Shown here piece after piece: positions 53,119 through 60,854 of a DNA stretch of 64,000 nt (position 1 is the first letter of the stretch; every line of letters starts with the position of its first letter). The notes below the pieces were generated by a model. The model worked only from the letters and a program-made list of their open reading frames with translations, did no database searches and was not told the DNA's origin. This DNA comes from Aestuariibaculum lutulentum. GTDB taxonomy: Bacteria > Bacteroidota > Bacteroidia > Flavobacteriales > Flavobacteriaceae. The DNA lies in contig NZ_CP136709.1 in NCBI RefSeq assembly GCF_032926325.1, positions 161,501-225,500 of the forward strand, read 5' to 3'. A program made the position numbers and the translations under genes.

Positions 53119-53988
53119 ATGTTATTCAATTATTTATCTAGACTAAACACTTCTAAGTGTTTCTACACATCAATCACATTTCTTTTTTTTATTGTTTCTG
53201 GAATCTTTTCAAACTTAAATGCCCAAAGACAGCCATTAAAGGATGATGGTTTAAAATCTACTTTCTCTTCCGATTTAATTAATATAGAAACTTCGGTCGG
53301 TCAGGTATTTCGCTATACCACAACACTTGAAAATAACGCAACTGAAGATCAAATTTACCAACTAACAGCTAAGGTTCCTGAAGGTTGGAAAGCGATTTTT
53401 AAAGCCAAAGGAAAACAAGTCACTTCCATTAAGGTCGATCGTGGTAAGAAGGAAATAATTAACTTAGAATTCTACCCATCGTATGAAGCGAAACCTAAGA
53501 AATATGAAGTTCCTGTAATTGCAAAATCAACACAAGAATCTCTAAGTTTAAATTTAGAAGCTGTTGTAAGCGGAGCCTATGAATTGAAAATGACCACTTC
53601 CACAGGTAGATTGAGTGATAAAATAACTGAAGGAGAAAAAAAAGAAATCCAGTTAACCGTTAAAAATACCGGATCTTTAAGTTTAACCGATATTGAACTG
53701 AATAGTAAAACACCTCCAAAATGGAGTGCGGTATTTAAACCTTCAAAGATTGATAAACTTTCTCCCGGCGAAACAGAAAATGTAACAGTTACCTTAACCG
53801 TACCAGACAAAACTATTGCTGGCGATTACATGACCACGTTTACGGCAAAAAATACTAATACAAAAGATGAAGCTGTATTCAGAATATCAGTTGTGACTTC
53901 CTTGGCTTCTGGATTACTTGGAGCTATAATTATATTAATAGCTATTCTTGTTGTTTATATTTTGATTCGCAAATACGGAAGAAGATAA
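53119..53988 (+). CDS. NEW3-domain membrane-anchored protein
   Basis: 289 residues. A signal peptide ends near LNAQ (residue 36). Two beta-sandwich segments follow, the second typical of NEW3 (KNTGSLSLTDIELNSKTPPKWSAVFKPSKIDKLSPGETENVTVTLTVP, about 175-240), and a C-terminal membrane helix with a basic tail (LGAIIILIAILVVYILIRKYGRR). It would stick out into the periplasm from the inner membrane. It is followed after 6 bp by an ABC ATPase and then a permease, a conserved three-gene arrangement, so it is probably the extracytoplasmic partner of that transporter. Confidence 0.82.
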   Translation: MLFNYLSRLNTSKCFYTSITFLFFIVSGIFSNLNAQRQPLKDDGLKSTFSSDLINIETSVGQVFRYTTTLENNATEDQIYQLTAKVPEGWKAIFKAKGKQVTSIKVDRGKKEIINLEFYPSYEAKPKKYEVPVIAKSTQESLSLNLEAVVSGAYELKMTTSTGRLSDKITEGEKKEIQLTVKNTGSLSLTDIELNSKTPPKWSAVFKPSKIDKLSPGETENVTVTLTVPDKTIAGDYMTTFTAKNTNTKDEAVFRISVVTSLASGLLGAIIILIAILVVYILIRKYGRR

Positions 53989-53994
53989 TACGTC

Positions 53995-54951
53995 ATGAAA
54001 ACATCAATTATAGAACTCAAAGGGCTCACAAAACGCTATGGTTCTATTAATGTAGTAGATCATTTAGACCTTAATATTCATAAAGGGGAAATTTTTGGTT
54101 TACTCGGACCTAACGGAGCCGGAAAAACAACGACTATTCTAATGATGCTAGGGCTAATTGAACCTACATCAGGAATTGCTAAAGTTTGTGGACACAACTC
54201 AATATCCAGTCCTATAAATGTAAAAAGTAAAGTAGGTTATATGCCGGACAATGTAGGCTTTTATGATCATATGACCGGACTTGAAAATTTAGTTTATATA
54301 GGGCAATTAAATGGGCTTTCCAGATTGGAAGCCGAGAAATCGGCTATAAGCACTATGAAAACTGTAGGCTTGGATAATGCTCTTAATACCAAAACGGCTG
54401 CATATTCAAGAGGTATGAAACAGCGTTTGGGTCTGGCAGATGTTTTAATTAAAGAACCTGAAGTTATCATTATGGATGAACCCACACTTGGAATAGACCC
54501 CAGTGGCGTTCAAGGCTTCTTAAAACTAATTAAAACATTAAGTCGCAAGCATGGACTTACTGTTTTACTGTCTTCTCACCATTTAAATCAGGTTCAAAAA
54601 ATATGCGATCGTGTAGGGATTTTTGTAAAAGGAAAATTATTAGCACAAGGAAACATTGAACAATTATCTGAACAACTCTTCTCACAAACATCGCATCAAG
54701 TTAACATTACTCTTAGCGAACCTGTAAAATTAACCCAGGAGGAAGAACTGGCATTACAGGAACTAGCAAAAGTTGAACATATCTACAAAGAAAATAGTCA
54801 AATTTATATTAACTGTAATAAGACTTTAACTCCAAGCATTGTAAGGTTTTTGGTTGAGAGGAATTATAACATTATTGGCGTTCATCAAAAAACCTATGGA
54901 TTGGAAGATATCTATCAAAAATATTTTGAAAACCAACACTTAAACGTATAA
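53995..54951 (+). CDS. ABC transporter ATP-binding protein
   Basis: 318 residues. Walker A GLLGPNGAGKTTTILMMLG, signature YSRGMKQRLGLADVLI, Walker B VIIMDEPTLGIDP and H-loop LLSSHHLNQ are complete. The ~90-residue C-terminal extension resembles that of NosF/CcmA-like ATPases. It pairs with the ABC-2 permease that starts 8 bp downstream and with the NEW3-domain protein upstream. The substrate is unknown. Confidence 0.94.
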   Translation: MKTSIIELKGLTKRYGSINVVDHLDLNIHKGEIFGLLGPNGAGKTTTILMMLGLIEPTSGIAKVCGHNSISSPINVKSKVGYMPDNVGFYDHMTGLENLVYIGQLNGLSRLEAEKSAISTMKTVGLDNALNTKTAAYSRGMKQRLGLADVLIKEPEVIIMDEPTLGIDPSGVQGFLKLIKTLSRKHGLTVLLSSHHLNQVQKICDRVGIFVKGKLLAQGNIEQLSEQLFSQTSHQVNITLSEPVKLTQEEELALQELAKVEHIYKENSQIYINCNKTLTPSIVRFLVERNYNIIGVHQKTYGLEDIYQKYFENQHLNV

Positions 54952-54959
54952 CAACAATT

Positions 54960-55943
54960 ATGGCAATATCTTATACTGATTTCTCATTTAGTAAATCATT
55001 AAACAAGAGTGTTCCAATTTGGGCCATGGTTAGAAAGGAGATTTCTGATCACATTAGAAGTTGGCAGTTCATTATTTTACTAATGATTATTGTTTTTACA
55101 TTCTTTGCGTCTATGTATATCGCAATAAGCAATTTAAATTCGGCCATTTCTAATACTAAAGACCCCGATCATTTATTGATATATCTTAAACTATTAACCA
55201 TAACCGATGGTAGTTTGCCTCCTTTTCATGTATTTATTAGTTTTTTAGGGCCATTATTAGGCATAAGCCTAGGATTTAATGCTATCAATTCGGAACAACA
55301 AAACGGAACACTAATTAGAGTAATGGCCCAACCTATTTACAGAGATAACCTATTATTATCCAAGTTTATTAGTGTCACCATTCTTATAAGTACTATGTTT
55401 TTAACCCTATCTCTTCTCATGATTGGTGGAGGTTTACTTATAACAGGTGTGCCCATTGAGTTTGAAGAAGTAGTAAGAATACTTAGTTACATTATTATAT
55501 GTGTATTTTATGTTGAATTCTGGTTTAGTCTATCTATTATATTTTCAATTAGATTTAAACAAGCCGCTACAGCGGCAATAGCCGCAATAGGTCTTTGGTT
55601 ATTTTTTACGATATTCTACAATATGATCATTAAAGTGATTGCTAAAGTGATAATTCCAAAATCAAACATGTTTTCTTCTAGTCCATATTCATGGATTGAA
55701 ATGTTGTTTCATATGGCCCCTAATCAATTATATACTGATGCTACTACAACACTTTTAATGCCGAAAGTAAGAAGTCTAGGCCCTATGAGTATGGAACAAA
55801 TGGCTGGAGCAATTCCTAATTCATTACCAATTCGAGACAGCCTTTTAATTGTTTGGCCTCAAGTTAGTGGCTTAATATCTGTAACTATTGCCTGTTTTGC
55901 TTTGGCTTATTATTTCTTTATGAGAAAAGAGATTAAATGTTAG
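54960..55943 (+). CDS. ABC-2-type permease (NosY-like)
   Basis: 327 residues with six predicted membrane helices (first near 37-57, last near 300-320). The N-terminal cytoplasmic stretch VPIWAMVRKEISDHIRSWQFIILLMIIVFTFF and the GPLLGISLGFNAINSEQQNGTLIRVMAQPIYRDNLLLSKF loop are typical of NosY/ABC-2 permeases. It ends the three-gene transporter set. A 147-bp gap follows before a small gene of unknown role. Confidence 0.88.
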   Translation: MAISYTDFSFSKSLNKSVPIWAMVRKEISDHIRSWQFIILLMIIVFTFFASMYIAISNLNSAISNTKDPDHLLIYLKLLTITDGSLPPFHVFISFLGPLLGISLGFNAINSEQQNGTLIRVMAQPIYRDNLLLSKFISVTILISTMFLTLSLLMIGGGLLITGVPIEFEEVVRILSYIIICVFYVEFWFSLSIIFSIRFKQAATAAIAAIGLWLFFTIFYNMIIKVIAKVIIPKSNMFSSSPYSWIEMLFHMAPNQLYTDATTTLLMPKVRSLGPMSMEQMAGAIPNSLPIRDSLLIVWPQVSGLISVTIACFALAYYFFMRKEIKC

Positions 55944-56090
55944 TTTTTCAGAACAAATGACATTTTTTCAGAAAACCGATAGAGTTTATTGCTGGTTTTA
56001 ACCAAATTAACTCCATTTTATTTTGGAATAAATTTTGCTCAATAAATAATAACTTGATTTTTCGATTTAACCTTTTAAAAGATTTTACTT

Positions 56091-56279
56091 ATGGAAACAA
56101 AACCTTTAAAAATTAAATTGATAGGAAAAAAAGGGAAATCATATCAAATAAAGTTCCCTTACCTAAAAATTCCAGTTACAGTTAATGAGAATCTCTTTAA
56201 CAAGATGCTTGTAAGTCAAGAATATGAATTTCATAATGATTCGTCTTCGACAAGAAAAGCGTATCTAAATTATAGTTGA
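56091..56279 (+). CDS. Small hypothetical protein (62 aa)
   Basis: 62 residues with a basic start (METKPLKIKLIGKKGKSYQIKFPYLKIPVTVNENL), no signal peptide, no membrane helix and no motif I recognise. An ATG, a perfect palindromic terminator 10 bp after the stop, and alternating hydrophobic/charged strands support a real small gene. It may share the transcript of the upstream ABC genes. Confidence 0.55.
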   Translation: METKPLKIKLIGKKGKSYQIKFPYLKIPVTVNENLFNKMLVSQEYEFHNDSSSTRKAYLNYS

Positions 56280-56289
56280 GTGTTTATAC

Positions 56290-56323
56290 AAACAGGTAAA
56301 GTAACTAGTTACTTTACCTGTTT
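56290..56323 (+). terminator. 34-bp perfect palindrome, probable terminator
   Basis: Arms AAACAGGTAAAGTAACT and complement meet at the centre with no loop, 10 bp after the small gene. The T-rich continuation suggests transcription termination. The following ~225 bp to 56549 hold nothing I can identify. Confidence 0.7.
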
Positions 56324-56548
56324 ATTTATTTTAAAATCAAAAAAAATATCTCATCTTCATATCTAGTCTAACATAGGAAGGTAAATACTGATGGCTTTTA
56401 TTAGTAGTAGAACCAGTTAAATCCCAACTTCCTTTAAACAAAACCAATTATCAATTTTCCTACAACTTAAAACAAACTTATTAACGTTCATTAATACTTT
56501 TAAACAATTTAAAACTGTTACTTTTACACCCAATTTAGCATTCGCCAC

Positions 56549-57046
56549 ATGACCAAAATCCTGTTACTTTCAGACACGCACAGTTATATAGACGAGCATA
56601 TTTTAAACCACGTTAGGCAAGCAGACGAGGTCTGGCATGCAGGTGATATTGGCGACTTACAAGTCACCGATGCCATTAAAGCCTTAAAACCACTACGTGG
56701 AGTTTACGGTAACATTGACAACTCGGAAATTCGTACCGAGTTCCCAGAAAACAACCGGTTTATGTGTGAAGGTGTTGATGTTTGGATGACCCATATTGGC
56801 GGCTATCCTAATGCGTATAACATGCGAGTGCGTGAAGCGATAAAAGCCAATCCCCCAAAATTGTTTATCTGTGGGCATTCTCACATTTTAAAAGTGATGC
56901 CCGATAAAAAATTAAATTTGTTACACATGAATCCTGGAGCAGTTGGTAAACACGGGTTTCATAAAATACGTACCATGCTACGTTTTACCATAGACAAAGG
57001 TAAAATTGATAATCTGGAAGTGATTGAATTTGAAAATAGGTATTAG
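56549..57046 (+). CDS. Metallophosphoesterase (YfcE/MJ0936-type)
   Basis: 165 residues, the family length. Metal-binding motifs are ILLLSDTHSY, WHAGDIGD, GVYGNID, WMTHIGG and CGHSHI. Such two-metal enzymes cleave phosphodiesters or phosphomonoesters. The biological substrate is unknown. It stands alone, and the modular repeat follows its stop. Confidence 0.93.
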   Translation: MTKILLLSDTHSYIDEHILNHVRQADEVWHAGDIGDLQVTDAIKALKPLRGVYGNIDNSEIRTEFPENNRFMCEGVDVWMTHIGGYPNAYNMRVREAIKANPPKLFICGHSHILKVMPDKKLNLLHMNPGAVGKHGFHKIRTMLRFTIDKGKIDNLEVIEFENRY

Positions 57047-57085
57047 TTTAGTTGCTGGCTAATCCTACTAATTTTAACTTTTATT

Positions 57086-57197
57086 CGCGTTAGGGATTAC
57101 TCATTTATTTATATTTCGTAATTCGGAAATCGTGAATATTTCATATTTGCAGCGAGCTACCGTGTAGCGCGTAAAGCCCGACCCGAAGGGTAACGCC
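57086..57197. repeat. Modular intergenic repeat, copy 2 (inverted, permuted)
   Basis: On the plus strand it starts with CGCGTTAGGGAT (complement of block 2), followed by GGAAATCGTGAAT (complement of block 3) and then GCGTAAAGCCCGACCCGAAG (complement of block 1, with small changes). Relative to 52678-52773 it is inverted, and blocks 2 and 3 are swapped. Confidence 0.7.
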
Positions 57198-57216
57198 AAA
57201 AATAGAAACAAAAAAA

Positions 57217-57240
57217 AGCCCAAGATCTTCACCTTGGGCT
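57217..57240 (-). terminator. Terminator of the DUF4293 gene
   Basis: Stem AGCCCAAG/CTTGGGCT with an 8-nt loop and a U-run on the minus strand (A-run at 57209-57217). Confidence 0.85.
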
Positions 57241-57270
57241 AACGCACTAATACTACTAAGATGTTAGGTT

Positions 57271-57681
57271 TTAACGCAATCGATCTACAGATTTTACGAG
57301 ATCTTCATCCTTTTTGATGGCCTTATTGGCTAAAGCCAGAAATACGATAGAAATGATAGGAAGAAGCATCCCAATACCTTTCTCAGAAACGCTAGTTTCT
57401 CCAGATACATTTAGAGATTGATACACAAAAAATCCTAGTAAAATAAAGTTTAATATGATGTTAAGTCGCCCCAACATAAATTGAGACTTCCTGTTTTTAT
57501 ACTTAAATATGGTTACCAACGATAAAGCTGCCGAAGCTACAAACATAGCTAAGTACTTAATATCGTCTTTTGCATACACCACAACATCGTTATTTGTAAC
57601 CCATAAATGGAATACAAATATTAGCCCTGCAGATACGCCTGCGGCGGCTAAAAGATATATAGATTGTATACGTTGTAACAT
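57271..57681 (-). CDS. DUF4293 membrane protein
   Basis: 136 residues with four membrane helices (about 7-25, 45-65, 75-95 and 105-122). The start MLQRIQSIYLLAAAGVSAGLIFVFHLW is the hallmark of the Bacteroidota DUF4293 family. The function is unknown. It is divergent from rho with a shared ~200-bp region and is preceded by a -7 box at 57704. Confidence 0.9.
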   Translation of the reverse strand: MLQRIQSIYLLAAAGVSAGLIFVFHLWVTNNDVVVYAKDDIKYLAMFVASAALSLVTIFKYKNRKSQFMLGRLNIILNFILLGFFVYQSLNVSGETSVSEKGIGMLLPIISIVFLALANKAIKKDEDLVKSVDRLR

Positions 57682-57703
57682 GTGCTTTTTTAAAACTCGA
57701 AGG

Positions 57704-57711
57704 CAAAAATA
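57704..57711 (-). promoter_or_regulatory. -7 box of the DUF4293 gene
   Basis: TATTTTTG on the minus strand matches TAnnTTTG and lies 22 bp before the ATG at 57681. Confidence 0.55.
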
Positions 57712-57879
57712 ATAGTTTCTTTTAAAATTTTACTACTAAAAATTAAAATAAAGTCGTATAATTGCATTAACAATTCTCAACAGCCGCATTAACAGGTTGT
57801 TAATTCTTCAGAATAAAATCATTTTTTTTTCAGAATTACTCAAAAGTTAAAATTCTTAAACGTATTATATTAAACATCA

Positions 57880-59553
57880 ATGTTTGAAATTTCTCAATTA
57901 AACGAAAAAAAGCTCTCTGATTTACAGGAGATTGCTAAAAAATTGAACATTCCTAAGTATCGTTCATTAAAAAAAATGGATTTAGTATACCAGATACTAG
58001 ACCATCAGGCTGCCGACCCAAAAGCAGTAAAAGCTGTCGTTGATTCTTCTGAAACAGCTGAACCAAAAACCAACGAAGCCCCAAAAAAAGAAGTAAAAAA
58101 ACCAAGACAGCGTGTACAACGACCAAAACCGGCACCTGTAAAAAACGAAACTAAAACCGAAGTTGAGCAACCTACGGCTGAAACTTCAAAAACTGAGAGT
58201 CCGGCTCCGGCTCCGACTGAAGCTAAGCCTGAGGCTAAAAACGATAAGCCTGCGAAACCAAATAACCCGCAGCAAGATCGCCAGAAAGAGCACCAGCATA
58301 AACAGCAAAACCAGAAAAAGGACAATCAGCACAAACAAAATCAACACAAAAATCAAAAAAACAGAGATAACAACGGGAATACTGTTGATGCCGGTAACAA
58401 GGATAACAGAAACCGTTACCGCGAACCTGATTTTGAGTTTGATGCTATTATTGAGAGTGAGGGTGTTTTAGATATTATGCAGGATGGGTACGGATTTTTA
58501 CGTTCATCGGATTACAACTACTTATCGTCTCCTGACGATATTTACGTATCGCAATCGCAAATTCGTTTATTCGGGTTAAAGAAAGGAGATACTGTTTTAG
58601 GAAATGTTAGACCACCTAAAGAAGGTGAAAAATATTTCCCGTTAATTAAAGTAAACCGCATAAATGGTCAGAAACCAGAAGTGGTAAGAGACCGTGTAGC
58701 TTTCGAACACTTAACGCCATTATTCCCTAAAGAGAAATTCAATATTGCTGAAAAGCAAAGTACGATTTCTACCAGAATTATGGACTTGTTCTCGCCTATT
58801 GGTAAAGGACAACGTGGTATGATTGTATCGCAACCTAAAACTGGTAAAACCATGTTACTTAAAGATGTGGCCAACGCCATTGCAGCTAACCACCCAGAAG
58901 TATATTTAATGATTTTACTTATTGATGAGCGTCCTGAGGAGGTTACCGATATGCAACGTAATGTACGTGGTGAGGTTATTTCGTCTACGTTTGATAAAGA
59001 AGCGCATGAACACGTAAAAATTGCCGACATCGTTCTTGAAAAAGCAAAGCGTTTGGTAGAATGTGGTCATGATGTGGTAATTCTTTTAGATTCTATTACG
59101 CGTTTAGCGCGTGCTTACAATACGGTACAACCAGCCTCTGGTAAAATATTAAGTGGTGGTGTTGATGCTAACGCTTTACATAAACCAAAACGTTTCTTTG
59201 GTGCGGCCAGAAATATTGAAAATGGTGGTTCGTTAACCATTATTGCTACGGCGTTAACAGAAACAGGTTCTAAAATGGACGAGGTAATCTTCGAAGAATT
59301 TAAAGGAACCGGTAACATGGAGCTACAGTTAGATAGAAAAATTGCTAACCGTAGAATTTTCCCTGCTATCGACCTGACGTCTTCAAGTACACGTCGCGAC
59401 GATTTATTATTAGATGAAGCTACAATTCAACGTATGTGGGTAATGCGTAAGTATCTTGCCGATATGAACCCTGTTGAAGCGATGGAATTCATTAACGATC
59501 GTGTGAAACAAACCAGAAACAACGAAGAGTTTTTAATCTCAATGAACGGATAA
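57880..59553 (+). CDS. rho: Transcription termination factor Rho, with long low-complexity insert
   Basis: 557 residues, well above the ~420 of Escherichia coli Rho. Residues 1-45 are the Rho_N helix bundle (NEKKLSDLQEIAKKLNIPKYRSLKKMDLVYQIL). About 50-185 is a charged insert rich in Lys, Pro, Glu and Ala, then Gln, His and Asn. The RNA-binding cold-shock-like domain (about 195-260, MQDGYGFLRSSDYNYLSSPDDIYVSQSQIRLF) precedes the ATPase with Walker A VSQPKTGKTMLLKD, Walker B VVILLDSITRLARAYN, the Q-loop around SGGVDANALHKPKRFFG and an R-loop near IFPAIDLTSSSTRRDDLL. It ends transcripts in the cytoplasm. The insert is common in Bacteroidota Rho. Confidence 0.98.
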   Translation: MFEISQLNEKKLSDLQEIAKKLNIPKYRSLKKMDLVYQILDHQAADPKAVKAVVDSSETAEPKTNEAPKKEVKKPRQRVQRPKPAPVKNETKTEVEQPTAETSKTESPAPAPTEAKPEAKNDKPAKPNNPQQDRQKEHQHKQQNQKKDNQHKQNQHKNQKNRDNNGNTVDAGNKDNRNRYREPDFEFDAIIESEGVLDIMQDGYGFLRSSDYNYLSSPDDIYVSQSQIRLFGLKKGDTVLGNVRPPKEGEKYFPLIKVNRINGQKPEVVRDRVAFEHLTPLFPKEKFNIAEKQSTISTRIMDLFSPIGKGQRGMIVSQPKTGKTMLLKDVANAIAANHPEVYLMILLIDERPEEVTDMQRNVRGEVISSTFDKEAHEHVKIADIVLEKAKRLVECGHDVVILLDSITRLARAYNTVQPASGKILSGGVDANALHKPKRFFGAARNIENGGSLTIIATALTETGSKMDEVIFEEFKGTGNMELQLDRKIANRRIFPAIDLTSSSTRRDDLLLDEATIQRMWVMRKYLADMNPVEAMEFINDRVKQTRNNEEFLISMNG

Positions 59554-59575
59554 AAACTTAAATTGATAATAAACA

Positions 59576-59603
59576 AAAAGCCTTTCTTTTCAGAAAGGCT
59601 TTT
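59576..59603. terminator. Bidirectional terminator after rho
   Basis: Stem AAAAGCCTTTCT/AGAAAGGCTTTT with loop TTTC and a T-run, between the convergent rho and 118-residue protein genes. Confidence 0.85.
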
Positions 59604-59628
59604 TTATGTTTTATAAAGAACTTTTAAA

Positions 59629-59985
59629 TTAGAAATTGTTTAATGAATCTCTGTACGTCTTTAAATCGTTAATGTTAATTTTATTATCAAGATTTCTCAT
59701 TAAAGAAATCACGTATTTTAAACTCTCTACCGGAGCATTCTCTACTTCAGCTTCTACTTCAAATTCATCGTCTTCATCTTCCGGCATAGGGATTAAGAAT
59801 GATTCGTTTTCCTCAATATGCTCGTAAGTTAGTCTTAATACTTTTACAACTAAAGGAATTTGCTCTTCTAAGGCATAACCTCTTAATGTTTTAATATCAT
59901 CAATTAACGTATCGGTATTGATTCCTGTTTGATCCAGATCACTTACAATCTTATCAATTAACTTTATTGCTGCTGTATTTTCCAA
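59629..59985 (-). CDS. Conserved hypothetical protein (118 aa)
   Basis: 118 residues, acidic, with no signal peptide or membrane segment. It appears mostly helical, with an acidic stretch PEDEDDEFEVEAEVENAP (about 69-86) separating two helical parts. I recall similar short proteins next to rho in flavobacteria but know of no function. An ATG start, convergent terminator and good codon use support it as real. Confidence 0.7.
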   Translation of the reverse strand: MENTAAIKLIDKIVSDLDQTGINTDTLIDDIKTLRGYALEEQIPLVVKVLRLTYEHIEENESFLIPMPEDEDDEFEVEAEVENAPVESLKYVISLMRNLDNKININDLKTYRDSLNNF

Positions 59986-60127
59986 AGGGTACTATTAATA
60001 AAAATGAATAATTAACTTCTTATGTTTTGCAAATTTAGAGCATTAAAACCAAATTTGGCATAAATTCTAATCATTTTGCCAATTTATTTTAACCCAAATT
60101 CTAAATAAATTTCGGTTAGATATAAAA

Positions 60128-60158
60128 AAAAAGCTCCTCTAGAAAAGAGAAGCTTTTT
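60128..60158 (-). terminator. Terminator of rpsT
   Basis: Stem AAAAAGCT-C-CTCT / AGAG-A-AGCTTTTT with one mismatch and loop AGAAA. The A-run at 60124-60132 gives the U-run on the minus strand. Confidence 0.8.
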
Positions 60159-60184
60159 CAAATATTTATTATGGGATCAAGCTA

Positions 60185-60436
60185 TTAAAGCGCAGCTACG
60201 TGCTTAGCTAAACCAGATTTAAGGTTAGCAGCTTTATTAGCGTGAATAATGTTTTTCTTAGCTAATTTATCTAACATAGATACTACTGAAGGAAATAAAG
60301 CCTCAGCTTCAGTTTTATCAGTTAACTCACGTAATTTCTTAATAGCATTACGAGTTGTTTTGTGCTGATACTTATTGATTAAACGCTTAGCTTCGTTACT
60401 TCTTATTCTTTTTAATGCTGACTTATGATTTGCCAT
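60185..60436 (-). CDS. rpsT: 30S ribosomal protein S20
   Basis: 83 residues, with the S20 pattern MANHKSALKRIRSNEAKRLINKYQHKTTRNAIKKLREL and a C-terminal helix IIHANKAANLKSGLAKHVAAL. It binds 16S rRNA in the 30S subunit. It lies 27 bp downstream of tRNA-Glu on the same strand, so the tRNAs and rpsT may be co-transcribed. Confidence 0.98.
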   Translation of the reverse strand: MANHKSALKRIRSNEAKRLINKYQHKTTRNAIKKLRELTDKTEAEALFPSVVSMLDKLAKKNIIHANKAANLKSGLAKHVAAL

Positions 60437-60463
60437 TTTCTTTTGTATATTATTAAAATATTG

Positions 60464-60535
60464 TAGCCCGTAGGGGAATCGAACCCCTCTTACCAGGATG
60501 AAAACCTGGCGTCCTAGCCGATAGACGAACGGGCC
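60464..60535 (-). tRNA. tRNA-Glu (anticodon TTC), copy 1
   Basis: 72 nt on the minus strand with acceptor GGCCCGT/ACGGGCT (G1-U72 wobble), anticodon stem CCAGG/CCTGG with loop TTTTCAT (TTC), and T arm GAGGGGTTCGATTCCCCT. CCA is not encoded. Identical to the copy 170 bp upstream. Confidence 0.96.
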
Positions 60536-60633
60536 ATTATTATTGTTTTTCGAGAGCGCAAATGTAAAACTTATTTCTTACACTCACAACTTCTTTTCAA
60601 TAAATTAATGTACTTTTTTTTCGAGAAAAATAG

Positions 60634-60705
60634 TAGCCCGTAGGGGAATCGAACCCCTCTTACCAGGATGAAAACCTGGCGTCCTAGCCGATAGACGAAC
60701 GGGCC
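60634..60705 (-). tRNA. tRNA-Glu (anticodon TTC), copy 2
   Basis: Identical in all 72 nt to the copy at 60464-60535. Both run in the same direction, separated by 98 bp of AT-rich spacer, so this is a tandem duplication. Confidence 0.96.
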
Positions 60706-60854
60706 ATGGTATCTTAAAAAGCGTAAACATTTTTACTACTTCAAACTTGCGATACTTTTCAAATAACTAGCAATTTTCTCGATTGCGGTTGCAAAATTAC
60801 ACCTTTTTCTGAATGCTGCAATACCTTTTCAAACTTTTTTTAAAAAAATTTCAA

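Noticed and set aside
58005..58325. 106-codon antisense frame inside rho
   Set aside because: Mirror of the low-complexity insert of Rho; no independent start or motif.
60464..60705. tRNA-Glu pair as integration (att) site of an island
   Set aside because: No integrase gene or foreign segment lies nearby; the flanks are rpsT and proS.
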